Shown: in pieces, positions 1-10,307 of the stretch
Numbering within the stretch: position 1 is the stretch's first letter
Layout: every line of letters starts with the position of its first letter
Assembly (NCBI RefSeq): GCF_020524585.1
Contig: NZ_JAIVLK010000007.1
Location: forward strand, 186,001-250,000
Direction of reading: 5' to 3'
Source: Celeribacter naphthalenivorans
Lineage (GTDB): Bacteria > Pseudomonadota > Alphaproteobacteria > Rhodobacterales > Rhodobacteraceae
DNA length: 64,000 bases
Made by a program: the position numbers and the translations under genes
The notes under the pieces: generated by a model
What the model was told of the DNA's origin: nothing
The model's input: only the letters and a program-made list of their open reading frames with translations
Databases searched by the model: none

Positions 1-1
1 C

Positions 2-916
<915 letters not shown>

Positions 917-982
917 ACCACATAACCGTTTGGCGGCCAAGGAGGATTGGCGCCAAACAGGAACAACCCAAGGGAGGAAACG

Positions 983-2584
983 ATGGGTGTACAATCTTTG
1001 AAGTCCGGGGTCGCCGCTGGCATTCTGGCGGCAAGCCTCGCCGCGAGCGGCATGACCCCCGCCATGGCCGCAACGCCAGAGGACACGCTTGTGTACGGCA
1101 CGTCCTTGGCACAGGTGATTTCTCTCGATCCGCATCAGGGCCAAGAGGTGACCTCGCTGGAGATCATGGCAAATCTCTATGACCGCCTCGTGGCCTCCGA
1201 TGCGGCGGGCAACTTGACGCCGCAACTGGCCGAAAGCTGGGAGATCACCGAGGACGGGATCACCTTCCATCTGAAGGACGCCGTGTTCAACAACACCGGC
1301 AATCCCGTGACCGCTGAGGATGTGGTCTGGTCGATCCGCCGGGTGTTGAAACTGAATCAGGCGCCAGCCGCCAAACTGGGGTCGACGGGATATACGGCAG
1401 AGAATATCGACAGCCTGACCGAGGCACTTGATGACCGCACCTTCCGCATCGCATTGACCGGCGAAGTGGCGGCAGACTTCCTGCTGTATCGCCTCTCCGA
1501 AGTGGCCGCCTCCGTCGTCGAGCGGGCCGAAGTGATGGAGCATGAGGCAGATGGCGATATGGGCAACGGATGGTTGCGGACCCATGCCGCCGGTTCCGGC
1601 CCCTTCGATCTGCAACGCTGGGCGCCGAATGACATCGTGATCATGAATGCCGATGAAGACAACTGGAGCGGCGCGCCCATCCTGAAACGCGTTGTCATGC
1701 GTCACGTGCCCGAAAGCCAGGCCGAGCGCTTGATGCTGGAGCGCGGCGACATCGACATCGCCGGCGCTTTGTCGCCCAAGGATATCGCATATTTCTCGGA
1801 CAAGGACGGGGTCGACGTGCGCGGCATTTCCACCGGCGGGTTCTACGCGCTGGCCATGAATGTCACTCAGGAGCCCTATTCCAACCCCAAAGTGCGCGAG
1901 GCGATTTTCCACGCCATCGACTACGACGGGATCGAGCAGGCGATCATGGGCCCCTACGGCAAAAAGCGCCTGCTTCCGGTGCCGATGGCCTATGAGGGCG
2001 CTTTGCCGGACCCGGATTGGGACTACAACCCCGAGAAGGCACGCGCCTTGCTGGCCGAGGCGGGCTACCCGGACGGCTTCACGACCAACATCAAAGTGAT
2101 CGCCCAAACGCCACGGGTCGAGCTTTCGACGGCCATTCAGGCGGGTCTTGCCGACATCGGGATCGAGGCGTCCATCACGCAGGGCAGCGGCGCGGACATT
2201 GTGCCGGATCACCGGGCGCGGAACTTTGAACTTTTGGTGCCGCAAACCGGGGCCTATATGCCCAACCCGATGGGCGCGATGGAGCAGTTTTCGAACAATC
2301 CCGACAATAGCCCCGAAGCGAACAATGCGGGCAATTTTGTCTGGCGCTCCGGCTGGGACATCCCAGAGTTGACGGAATTGACCGCCCGCACCATGAAGGA
2401 AAACGACCCTGAGAAACGTGTCGCCATGTATGGTGAAATGCAACAGGCCTTCGTCGATGCGGTGCCCGCGATCCTGCCGATGTTCGAACGGTTTCTGCCG
2501 CTGGCGATCTCGACCGACGTGAAAGGCTACGAAGGGCATCCGCAGCAGGTGACACGCCTCGACAAAGTCTCGAAATCGGAGTGA
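983..2584 (+). CDS. ABC importer substrate-binding protein, peptide/nickel family (SBP_bac_5)
   Basis: Periplasmic binding protein of a DppA/OppA-class importer. Start chosen at ATG 983, 7 nt after GGAGG in AGGGAGGAAACG; an in-frame ATG 36 nt upstream lacks a ribosome site. Residues 1-31 form a Sec signal peptide ending in AMA before ATPEDTLVYG. The rest (533 aa in total) has the SBP_bac_5 pattern: SLDPHQGQEVTSLEIMANLYDRLV, LAESWEITEDGITFHLKDAVF in the first lobe and a C-terminal AVPAILPMFERF segment. It heads a classic five-gene SBP-permease-permease-ATPase-ATPase set. The neighbours kdgD and an AGE-family isomerase suggest a sugar acid or oligosaccharide rather than a peptide; the ligand itself cannot be read from the sequence. 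Confidence 0.9.
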   Translation: MGVQSLKSGVAAGILAASLAASGMTPAMAATPEDTLVYGTSLAQVISLDPHQGQEVTSLEIMANLYDRLVASDAAGNLTPQLAESWEITEDGITFHLKDAVFNNTGNPVTAEDVVWSIRRVLKLNQAPAAKLGSTGYTAENIDSLTEALDDRTFRIALTGEVAADFLLYRLSEVAASVVERAEVMEHEADGDMGNGWLRTHAAGSGPFDLQRWAPNDIVIMNADEDNWSGAPILKRVVMRHVPESQAERLMLERGDIDIAGALSPKDIAYFSDKDGVDVRGISTGGFYALAMNVTQEPYSNPKVREAIFHAIDYDGIEQAIMGPYGKKRLLPVPMAYEGALPDPDWDYNPEKARALLAEAGYPDGFTTNIKVIAQTPRVELSTAIQAGLADIGIEASITQGSGADIVPDHRARNFELLVPQTGAYMPNPMGAMEQFSNNPDNSPEANNAGNFVWRSGWDIPELTELTARTMKENDPEKRVAMYGEMQQAFVDAVPAILPMFERFLPLAISTDVKGYEGHPQQVTRLDKVSKSE

Positions 2585-2589
2585 ACTGA

Positions 2590-3630
2590 ATGGCACGGTC
2601 TGTCATGAAATCCGTGGCGTCGATGAAGCTGGGTCAGAGAGTGATCCAGCTTCTCCTCAGCCTGCTTGTGCTTATCGCGGTGACATTTGTGATTGGCCGT
2701 GTTTTGCCCACCGACCCGGTGGGCACCTTGGTCGGGGAACTGGCCGACCCCGAGGCCTATGCCGCGATGCGCGCGCGCCTTGGGTTGGATCAACCTGTGC
2801 TGGTGCAGTTCGGACACTATGTCTGGAACATGCTGCACGGCGATCTCGGGGTCGCGGCGCTGACCGGCAACCCGGTCGCCGAAGACCTCTGGCGCGCCTT
2901 CCCGGCAACGCTCGAACTGGCCACACTGGCGATCGTGTTGTCGATGCTCATCGGGGTGCCCCTCGGGTTGACCGCCGCATTGCGCCGCGACACATGGGTC
3001 GATCAGACGATCCGTGTGATTTCTCTCGTGGGGCATTCGGTTCCTGTGTTCTGGCTTGGGATGATCGGCTTGCTGATCTTCTATGCGATCCTTCAGGTCG
3101 TGGGCGGCCCCGGCCGGATCGATGTCTATTACGAGGGCATCGTCCCCAATGTCACCGGCATGATCCTTGTCGACAGCCTTTTGGCCGGTGAGACTGACAT
3201 CTTTCGCAATGCCCTGACACATATCATCCTGCCCGCCTCGATGCTGGCCTATGCGGCCATGGCCTATATCACCCGCATGACACGCAGCTTTGCGCTGGAA
3301 CAATTGTCGCAAGACTATGTCATCGCCGCGCGCGCCAAAGGTGTCAGCCCGGCAAAGATTCTCGGGCGGCATATCCTGCCCAACATTGGCGTCCAACTCA
3401 TCACCGTCGCCGCGATTTCCTATGGCAGCCTGCTCGAAGGTGCCGTGGTGACCGAAGTCGTCTTCTCCTGGCCCGGCATTGGGCAGTATATGACCAGCGC
3501 CCTGTTGATCGGCGACATCAATGCAGTGGTCGCAGCCACGATCATCATCGGAGTGGTGTTTATGCTTCTGAATTTCCTGTCGGACATTGCCTACACTCTT
3601 CTGGACCCCCGCACCAAGGAGGCAGCATGA
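2590..3630 (+). CDS. ABC importer permease, DppB/OppB type
   Basis: First inner-membrane permease of the importer begun by the gene at 983. The 346 residues show the DppB plan: TM1 near residues 18-38 (LLLSLLVLIAVTFVIGRVLP), a periplasmic region with GLDQPVLVQFGHYVWNMLHGDLG, and five further TM helices. The EAA loop for ATPase contact is YVIAARAKGVSPAKILGRHI near residues 240-259. It begins 5 nt after the upstream stop and its own stop overlaps the next start as ATGA, so the genes are almost certainly translationally coupled. Family and role are clear; substrate is not. Confidence 0.92.
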   Translation: MARSVMKSVASMKLGQRVIQLLLSLLVLIAVTFVIGRVLPTDPVGTLVGELADPEAYAAMRARLGLDQPVLVQFGHYVWNMLHGDLGVAALTGNPVAEDLWRAFPATLELATLAIVLSMLIGVPLGLTAALRRDTWVDQTIRVISLVGHSVPVFWLGMIGLLIFYAILQVVGGPGRIDVYYEGIVPNVTGMILVDSLLAGETDIFRNALTHIILPASMLAYAAMAYITRMTRSFALEQLSQDYVIAARAKGVSPAKILGRHILPNIGVQLITVAAISYGSLLEGAVVTEVVFSWPGIGQYMTSALLIGDINAVVAATIIIGVVFMLLNFLSDIAYTLLDPRTKEAA

Positions 3631-4535
3631 GCGCCCCATCCATGTCTCACACCACTGAGGGCGCCCTGAGCAAACGCCCGAATATCGCGATGCGGTTTCT
3701 GCGTCATCCGTTTTGGGGCAACTTGGCACGCGAGCCCTTGGGGCTCACCGGTTTCATCCTGATCGGCCTGTTGGTCCTGGTGGCCCTGTTCGCGCCGCTT
3801 CTGGCCCCCTATTCACCGAACCGTCAGGTTCTGTCCGATGCGCTTTCGGCGCCCTCGGCGGCACATTGGGCGGGCACAGATGAATTCGGCCGCGATATTC
3901 TCAGCCGTCTGATCTGGGGCTCACGTTTGACGCTGCGCACGGTGTTGTCGGTCTCCGCCATTGTTGGCCCCATCGGGTTGATCATCGGCGTCGTCGCCGG
4001 CTACTTCGGCGGCTGGACCGATACGATCCTGATGCGGATCACCGATATCGTGCTGTCCTTCCCGTCGCTCGTCCTCGCGCTGGCCTTTGCCGCCGCCATC
4101 GGCCCGGGCCTGAACACCGCGATCATCGCGATCTCGCTGACCTCCTGGCCGCCAATCGCGCGTCTGGCACGGGCGGAAACGCTGGTGGTCCGCAATTCCG
4201 ATTACGTCTCGGCAGCGCGGGTCTATGGCGCAGGACATCTGCGCCTGATCGCGCTCTATGTGACGCCCATGTGCATTCCGTCCGTCGTGGTGCGCCTGAC
4301 GCTGAATATGGCGGTGATCACCCTGACGGCGGCCTCTCTCGGGTTCTTGGGACTGGGCGCACAGCCGCCAGCCCCGGAATGGGGCGCGATGATCTCCGCC
4401 GGGCGACAATATATGATCGACTACTGGTGGGTGGCCGTGATGCCCGGCATCGCGATCCTGCTGACCAGCCTTTCCTTCAACATCGCAGGCGACGCCCTGC
4501 GCGACATCCTGGATCCGCGCCATGACCGTTCCTGA
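3627..4535 (+). CDS. ABC importer permease, DppC/OppC type
   Basis: Second permease of the same importer. The 302-residue protein has the OppC_N segment (PFWGNLAREPLGLTGFILIGLLVLVALFAPLLAPY, residues about 28-63), the hallmark HWAGTDEFGRDILSRLIWGSR after TM1, and an EAA loop around YVSAARVYGAGHLRLIALYV. The C-terminal NIAGDALRDILDPRH is typical of the DppC family. The start overlaps the previous stop by 4 nt (ATGA) and the end overlaps the next gene by 14 nt, so all five transporter subunits are in one operon. Confidence 0.92.
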   Translation: MSAPSMSHTTEGALSKRPNIAMRFLRHPFWGNLAREPLGLTGFILIGLLVLVALFAPLLAPYSPNRQVLSDALSAPSAAHWAGTDEFGRDILSRLIWGSRLTLRTVLSVSAIVGPIGLIIGVVAGYFGGWTDTILMRITDIVLSFPSLVLALAFAAAIGPGLNTAIIAISLTSWPPIARLARAETLVVRNSDYVSAARVYGAGHLRLIALYVTPMCIPSVVVRLTLNMAVITLTAASLGFLGLGAQPPAPEWGAMISAGRQYMIDYWWVAVMPGIAILLTSLSFNIAGDALRDILDPRHDRS

Positions 4536-5375
4536 TACAAAGCCCGCCGCCCCGACCCTGCGCGTGCAGGGGCTGAACGTCCGCTACGGTCGCGGCGCGC
4601 TCAAGGCCGTCAACGGCGTCGATCTCACGCTCTCCGCAGGCCGTCTCGGCATCGTCGGGGAAAGCGGTTCCGGCAAGTCCACCGTGGGGCGCGCCCTGAT
4701 GCGACTTCTGCCGCCCTCGGCCACGGTCGAGGCCGATCTGATGGAGCTTGAAGGGCGGGATCTGCGAAAGTTGAATGAAAGAGGCTTTCGCAAACTGCGC
4801 GGCAAAGACATGGCGCTGATCATGCAGGACCCGCGCTATTCCCTGAACCCTGTGCGCTCGATCGGCGATCAGGTGGCCGAAGCCGCAAATCTGCACCTCG
4901 GGCTGAAGGGCCGCGCCGCGCGCAACGCCGCCGCAGAGATGCTTGACCGGGTGCGCATTCGCAACGTTGCCAGCGTCATGGACCTCTACCCTCATCAAAT
5001 TTCCGGCGGTATGGGCCAGCGGGTGATGATCGCGATGATGCTGATTGCCCGGCCCCGCCTTGTCATCGCGGATGAACCGACCTCGGCACTGGATGTCAGT
5101 GTCCGCGCTGAGGTTCTGGAGTTGCTCGACGAATTGGTGCGTGAACAAGGCTCCTCCCTGATCCTGATCAGCCACGACATCCGCATGGTTGCCGCCTTTT
5201 GCAACGAGGTGGCGGTCATGTACAAGGGACGTGTGGTCGAGATGATCCAAGACCTGACACAGGCCAAGCACATCTATACCCAAGGGCTCTTGTCGGCGCT
5301 GCCCGATCCTTCCAATCCCGTGCGGCGCCTTCACGTGCCGGATCGCAAACGGCTCGAACAGATGGAGGCTCAGTC

Positions 5376-5379
<4 letters not shown>
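4522..5379 (+). CDS. ABC importer ATPase, DppD/OppD type
   Basis: Cytosolic ATPase energising the importer. Walker A is GESGSGKST near residues 49-57, the signature is ISGGMGQRV near 156-164, and Walker B plus D-loop is LVIADEPTSALDV. At 285 residues it is somewhat shorter than usual DppD proteins (about 320-330) because the C-terminal oligopeptide HPY extension is reduced to roughly LLSALPDPSNPVRRLHVPDR. The signature has GMGQR in place of the commoner GMRQR, a mild change. It overlaps the upstream permease by 14 nt and the next ATPase by 4 nt. Confidence 0.92.
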
Positions 5380-6131
<752 letters not shown>

Positions 6132-6141
6132 AGGAAATGCC

Positions 6142-7374
6142 GTGACACTGCCTCATACCACATTGACCGACGTGCATGACCCAGCCTTTGTGGCGCGACT
6201 GAAAGAGGACGCGCGCGGCCAACTTGATCTGTTCCGCGCCAGTCTGCGCCCGGATGGACGGTTGGCGGTTCTCGACCGCGACGGGGCCGCCATCGAAGGC
6301 CCGCAGGAGCTGATCACCACAACGCGACTGGTACATTCCTACGCCTTGGGACATTTGGCGGGGCATCCCGGCTGTATGCCTCTGGTCGATGCCGGGATGC
6401 GCGCCCTATGGGACAACCACCGGGACAGCGCGTATGGCGGCTATATTTGGTCTTTCGACGCAAACGGCCCTGTCGACACCGACAAGCTGGCCTATGGCCA
6501 CATGTTTGTTCTGCTGGCAGCCGCCAGCGCCGAGGCCGCGGGCCATGCGGACGCAAAACGTCTGCGCGATGATGTCACGCAGGTGATCTCTGAACGCTTT
6601 TGGGACGAACCTGCGGGCTTGATGCAAGACGAATTCCGCCGGGATTGGAGCATCTTTTCGGACTATCGCGGCATGAACGCCAACATGCATGGAATCGAAG
6701 CGCATTTGAGTGCGTTCGAGGCCTCGGGCGAGGCCGTTTATCTCGAACGCGCCGGACGGATTTTGTCCTTTTTCGTCGATCACATTGGCGCCTCCAACGG
6801 CTGGCGATTGCCGGAACATTACCGCGCGGACTGGAGCGTGGACGAAACCTATGAGGGCAATCCGATGTTCCGCCCCTATGGAACAACGCCAGGCCATTCC
6901 TTCGAGATCGGCCGCCTTCTTTTGCAGCATTGGGACCTCTCGGGACGCCCCGACACCGGGGCGCTGCAGAAGGCACGGGCGCTGATCGAAACCGCGCTCA
7001 ATGATGCCTGGTTGCCCGAGGGAGGGTTTGCCTACACGCTCGATTTCGATGGATCGCCGCGTGTGCGTGACCGATATTGGTGGCCTGTGGCCGAAGCGAT
7101 TGGGGCCGTTGCTACACTTTTAAAAGTCGACGGGCGCGCCTCGGACCACGCGTGGTACACCCGCCTTTGGGACACCGCTTTTACCTTGTTTATCGATCAA
7201 AAGGGCCATGGCTGGTTCCCGGAAATCGATGCACAAGGCCGTCCCTGCGACCGCCAGTTCACCGGCAAACCGGACATCTATCACTCCCTTCAGGCCGTTT
7301 TGTATCCGCTGCATGATGGGGTGTCGCAGCACTATGAGGGCATCACCGGGCTGCTTTCCGAAACCTCTGAGTAG
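6142..7374 (+). CDS. AGE-family isomerase/epimerase (N-acylglucosamine 2-epimerase / YihS-like)
   Basis: Probably interconverts an aldose and a ketose, or epimerises a sugar at C2, in the cytosol. I chose GTG 6142 because AAGGAA lies 5 nt upstream; the in-frame ATG at 6115 has no ribosome site and would overlap the ATPase gene. The 410-residue product is an alpha6/alpha6-barrel type protein with family signatures: LVHSYALGH and DSAYGGYIW in the first third, GMNANMHGIEA and TTPGHSFEIGRLLLQHW mid-protein, and RYWWPVAEAIGA plus GKPDIYHSLQA near the end. The histidines in these motifs match the catalytic histidine positions of YihS-type isomerases. It closes the kdgD-ABC operon and supports a carbohydrate substrate for the importer. 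Confidence 0.85.
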   Translation: MTLPHTTLTDVHDPAFVARLKEDARGQLDLFRASLRPDGRLAVLDRDGAAIEGPQELITTTRLVHSYALGHLAGHPGCMPLVDAGMRALWDNHRDSAYGGYIWSFDANGPVDTDKLAYGHMFVLLAAASAEAAGHADAKRLRDDVTQVISERFWDEPAGLMQDEFRRDWSIFSDYRGMNANMHGIEAHLSAFEASGEAVYLERAGRILSFFVDHIGASNGWRLPEHYRADWSVDETYEGNPMFRPYGTTPGHSFEIGRLLLQHWDLSGRPDTGALQKARALIETALNDAWLPEGGFAYTLDFDGSPRVRDRYWWPVAEAIGAVATLLKVDGRASDHAWYTRLWDTAFTLFIDQKGHGWFPEIDAQGRPCDRQFTGKPDIYHSLQAVLYPLHDGVSQHYEGITGLLSETSE

Positions 7375-7527
7375 AAAGATGCGGGCCTTCGCAAGCAGCC
7401 TTCGCGCGGGTGAAAACGGCCCTTTGTGAAATCGTACTGCATGGCCCGGCGGGCCAACGTGCTTCATGGACGCATGGTGCAAAAGCCAAAGCGCATGGGG
7501 AATGAGGCATGGGGCATGGACAGTCAG

Positions 7528-7551
7528 CGTTATTTCCCTATAAACATAACG
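7528..7551. promoter_or_regulatory. ModE-type molybdate operator (Mo-box)
   Basis: The sequence reads CGTTAT-N12-ATAACG, an exact inverted repeat of two 6-bp arms. As I recall it, this is the arm sequence and spacing of the operator in front of E. coli modABC. It lies 84 nt before the first ORF of the FecBCD-type operon that follows. Established knowledge: ModE and its MopA/MopB relatives repress high-affinity molybdate uptake when molybdate is plentiful. No modE gene is in the window. Confidence 0.75.
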
Positions 7552-7561
7552 AAGATGACGG

Positions 7562-7614
7562 GGGCAGAATGCCTGCCCGGCGCCTGTGCCGACAGTGGCC
7601 AGGGCCATACTGTC
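7562..7614 (+). other. Two consecutive hairpins in the untranslated leader
   Basis: Between the Mo-box and the first ORF, GGGCAG-N5-CTGCCC (7562-7578) is followed by GACAGTGGCC pairing with GGCCATACTGTC (7591-7614, two bulged bases). No T tract follows, so these are not ordinary terminators. I could not match the molybdenum-cofactor riboswitch core. They could be a leader RNA structure or chance in GC-rich DNA. Confidence 0.35.
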
Positions 7615-7635
7615 GAACAAGGTAGGGAATTTCCG

Positions 7636-7767
7636 ATGAAACGCAGCGCCCGCAACACGCTTTCCGGCAGCGTAACCGAAGTGGCCCCCGTGGCCGTGAC
7701 CGCCCGCGTTCGGATCAACGTTCGCGGGATCACGGCCAGCGATGTCCTAGGGGACAAGGCCGAATGA
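7636..7767 (+). CDS. Shortened molbindin-like (Mop/TOBE) ORF, possible remnant
   Basis: A 43-residue ORF starting MKRSARNTLSGSVTEV and ending ITASDVLGDKAE. The first half resembles the start of Mop/TOBE molybdate-binding domains (SARNxLxGxVxxV) and the end resembles their C-terminal IKASDVxxG segment. About 25 residues expected between them are missing, so it looks like a Mop domain (normally near 68-70 residues) with an in-frame internal deletion. GGTAGGGA lies about 8 nt before the ATG, and its stop overlaps the next start as ATGA, so it is probably still translated. The upstream Mo-box strengthens the molybdate reading. It could instead be a coupling leader peptide. Confidence 0.5.
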   Translation: MKRSARNTLSGSVTEVAPVAVTARVRINVRGITASDVLGDKAE

Positions 7768-8213
7768 CCCAAGCTGACCTGCGCCCCGGCGAGATGACCG
7801 GCCCCGTGCCGGACCGAAGCGATGCCAGCCTACTGTTCATCGGCACCTTGCACACCCCCTGGACCACACCGCGTGACTGTCCCAAGCGCGGAGATGCCGA
7901 GACAGGGCCGCTCTGCCGTGCCGAGCTTGATCCGATCTGGCAGGAGGCGCTCAAGGGCGTAACGCCCGGCCCGATGCAACTGCTCTACTGGATGCATCTG
8001 GGGCGGCGCGATCTGCGCCAGCAATCGCCGCGAAATGACGGGCAGACCATCGGCACTTTCGCCATCCGCTCGCCCATGCGGCCCAATCTGATCGCCTCAT
8101 CCATCGTGCAGCTTGAGCGGATCGAGGGCACCACGCTTTGGCTGCGCGGGCTCGATTGCGTGGATGGCACCCCGCTTCTGGATATCAAACCAAGTCATGG
8201 AGTTTTGAAATGA
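7764..8213 (+). CDS. TrmO/TsaA-domain protein (UPF0066 family)
   Basis: The 149-residue protein carries the TrmO signature RSPMRPNLIASS...GLDCVDGTPLLDIKP (residues about 93-145), with LLFIGTLHTPW near the N terminus. Characterised TrmO proteins methylate N6-threonylcarbamoyladenosine-37 of tRNA using S-adenosylmethionine. Here only the core beta-barrel domain is present; the C-terminal extension of enterobacterial TrmO is absent. It overlaps both neighbours by 4 nt (ATGA), inside what looks like a molybdate-uptake operon. That placement suggests that a metal-linked role, or an unrelated hitchhiking gene, should be kept open. Confidence 0.8.
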   Translation: MTQADLRPGEMTGPVPDRSDASLLFIGTLHTPWTTPRDCPKRGDAETGPLCRAELDPIWQEALKGVTPGPMQLLYWMHLGRRDLRQQSPRNDGQTIGTFAIRSPMRPNLIASSIVQLERIEGTTLWLRGLDCVDGTPLLDIKPSHGVLK

Positions 8214-9274
8214 CGATTGTTCGGCGCACAATGTGCCCGCAAAAACCTTTGAAAATCCTGCGCAGTGCGCTGATCGTGCTGGCCCTCGTGCTTGTCACCC
8301 CCCTGCAAGCCCGCGCTCAGACGCATGAGATTGTGGACGCCACAGGCCGCACCGTCACCATTCCCGATGCCCCCACACGCGTCTTCGCCGCCGGACCTCC
8401 GGCCGCCGCGCTGCTCTATGCGCTCAACCCCGATGCGATGATCGGCTGGGTCCGACCGCCTGCGGAGGCGGATCTGCCCTATCTTCTGCCCCAAACCCAT
8501 GACTTACCGGCCCTTGGTCGGCTCACGGGGCGCGGTGATACGCTGAACCTTGAGGTGCTGCTGTCGGCCGAGCCGGAGGTGATCCTCGATTTCGGCACGG
8601 TGAACGATACCTATCTCGATCTTGCCGCGCGCATTCAGGAACAGACTGGCATTCCTTATGTGTTGATCGACGGCTCCTTCGACAACACCCCCGGTGCCCT
8701 GCGCCTTCTGGGTGACATTCTGGGCGTGCCCGAGCGCGCCGAAGCGCTTGCAAGCTATGCCGAAGAAACCTTCGCCATGGTTGACAGCACGCTGGAGGGC
8801 ATCCCCGAGGCAGACCGCCCCGGTGTCTATCTCGCGCGCAGCGCCGACGGGCTGGAAACCGCGGGGCCAAATTCGCTCAATGCCGAGATCATCTCGCGCG
8901 TCGGTGCGCGCAATGTGGTCGAGGCGTCCAATGACGGGCTGTCCAGCATTTCGCCGGAAAATGTACTCGCCTGGGCGCCCGATGTGATCGTCACGATTGA
9001 TGCGGGCTTTGCCGAAACTGTCGGCAACAATCCGGCCTGGGCCGATGTGCCCGCCGTGGCCGATGGCCGGGTCTATCTGGCCGCTCGCGCGCCCTTCGGC
9101 TTTATCGACAGCCCGCCCTCGGTCAACCGGCTGATCGGCCTTCGCTGGGCGATGAACAAGCTCTATCTCGAAGAGGCCAACAGCGATCTGCGGCAGGAAG
9201 TACGCGATTTTTACACGCTCTTCTATCAGGTCACCCCCGATGACGAGGCGCTGACCGCCCTTGTCGGAGAGTAA
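8210..9274 (+). CDS. Periplasmic metal-ligand binding protein, FecB/MolA-like (Peripla_BP_2)
   Basis: Substrate-binding protein of a type II ABC importer. Start is ATG 8210, overlapping the upstream stop by 4 nt; it gives 354 residues. Residues 1-38 form a signal peptide with a long hydrophobic core (ALIVLALVLVTPLQARA) ending at RAQ-THEIVDATGRTV. That is followed by the typical family opening (DATGRTVTIPDAPTRVFAAGPP) and SSISPENVLAWAPDVIVTID near residues 246-265. The Mo-box upstream and mop-like ORF point to molybdate or tungstate, as in the MolA protein of Haemophilus; heme, siderophore or cobalamin remain possible by family alone. Confidence 0.85.
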   Translation: MTIVRRTMCPQKPLKILRSALIVLALVLVTPLQARAQTHEIVDATGRTVTIPDAPTRVFAAGPPAAALLYALNPDAMIGWVRPPAEADLPYLLPQTHDLPALGRLTGRGDTLNLEVLLSAEPEVILDFGTVNDTYLDLAARIQEQTGIPYVLIDGSFDNTPGALRLLGDILGVPERAEALASYAEETFAMVDSTLEGIPEADRPGVYLARSADGLETAGPNSLNAEIISRVGARNVVEASNDGLSSISPENVLAWAPDVIVTIDAGFAETVGNNPAWADVPAVADGRVYLAARAPFGFIDSPPSVNRLIGLRWAMNKLYLEEANSDLRQEVRDFYTLFYQVTPDDEALTALVGE

Positions 9275-10307
9275 CACAGCATCGCGCGCGCCGGTCGCAG
9301 GCGCCGCACAGGGCAGGCCCGTCATGCTTGTGGCGGGTCTGGTCGTGTTGGCCGTTCTGTTGCTCGGCGCGCTGATTGGCCCCTACCACCTGCCCCCGAA
9401 GGATGTGCTGCGGCTGATCGCGCTGGGGCTCAGCGGGCAAGAGACCTCCGGCCCGCAGGCCACCGTCTTGTTCAATATCCGTCTGCCCCGTGTGCTGGCG
9501 GCCGCTTTGGTGGGCGCGGCGCTGGCGGTGGCCGGGTCGGCCTATCAGGTCACCTTCCGCAATCCGCTGGTCTCGCCCGATATTCTGGGCGTTTCGGCAG
9601 GAGCCGGGCTTGGGGCCGTGCTGGGGATCTTTCTGGGCCTGCCGGTCCTTGCCATTCAAGGGCTGAGCTTTGCCTCCGGCCTTGGCACGGTGGCGCTTGT
9701 CATGCTGGTGGGCCGCGCGGTGGGCGGACGCGCCGAGACATTGCCCCTCGTGCTCTGCGGCATCGCCATCGGGGCGCTGGCCGGAGCGGGGATTTCTCTG
9801 CTCAAGGTCTTGGCAGACCCGGACGATCAGCTCCCGGCGATGACCTTTTGGCTGCTTGGCAGCCTTGCGGGCATTCAGCGCGGAGATGTCTGGCTGATCG
9901 TGCCGCCGATGCTGCTGGGCCTCGTGCCGCTGTTCCTCCTGCGCTGGCGCATCGGCGTCTTGGCACTGGGCGAAGATGAGGCCAAGGCTCTGGGCGTCGA
10001 CACCCGCCGCCTGCGCTGGCTGGTGATCGGGTCTGCCACACTGATCACATCGGCGGCTGTGGCGGCGGCGGGCACCATTGGCTGGATCGGGCTGATGGTG
10101 CCGCATATGGCGCGGCTGGCCATCGGCGCGCGGTTCGATCGTGTCTTGCCTATGTCGCTGATCCTTGGCGCCGGACTTATGGTGCTGATCGACACGCTCG
10201 CCCGCTCCATCGCCACCACCGAAGTCCCGCTCGGTGTTCTGACTGCGGTGATCGGCGCGCCGGTCTTTCTCGTGTTGCTTGCACGAAGGAACACCGGATG
10301 GAATTGA
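9261..10307 (+). CDS. FecCD-family ABC importer permease (MolB-like)
   Basis: Inner-membrane permease with about ten TM helices, 348 residues. The start is TTG 9261, overlapping the binding-protein gene by 14 nt; the only nearby alternative, ATG 9324, would begin at the first TM helix. FecCD hallmarks are present: NIRLPRVLAAALVGAALAVAGSAYQVTFRNPLVSPDILGVSAGAGLGA spread over residues about 72-120, and GTIGWIGLMVPHMAR near 270-284 for the ATPase coupling region. Its stop region overlaps the next gene by 10 nt. Confidence 0.88.
   Translation: MSESNTASRAPVAGAAQGRPVMLVAGLVVLAVLLLGALIGPYHLPPKDVLRLIALGLSGQETSGPQATVLFNIRLPRVLAAALVGAALAVAGSAYQVTFRNPLVSPDILGVSAGAGLGAVLGIFLGLPVLAIQGLSFASGLGTVALVMLVGRAVGGRAETLPLVLCGIAIGALAGAGISLLKVLADPDDQLPAMTFWLLGSLAGIQRGDVWLIVPPMLLGLVPLFLLRWRIGVLALGEDEAKALGVDTRRLRWLVIGSATLITSAAVAAAGTIGWIGLMVPHMARLAIGARFDRVLPMSLILGAGLMVLIDTLARSIATTEVPLGVLTAVIGAPVFLVLLARRNTGWN

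Noticed and set aside
7552-7635. Molybdenum-cofactor or other known riboswitch
   Set aside because: Two hairpins are present but I could not find the conserved core sequences of the Moco, cobalamin or SAM riboswitches.
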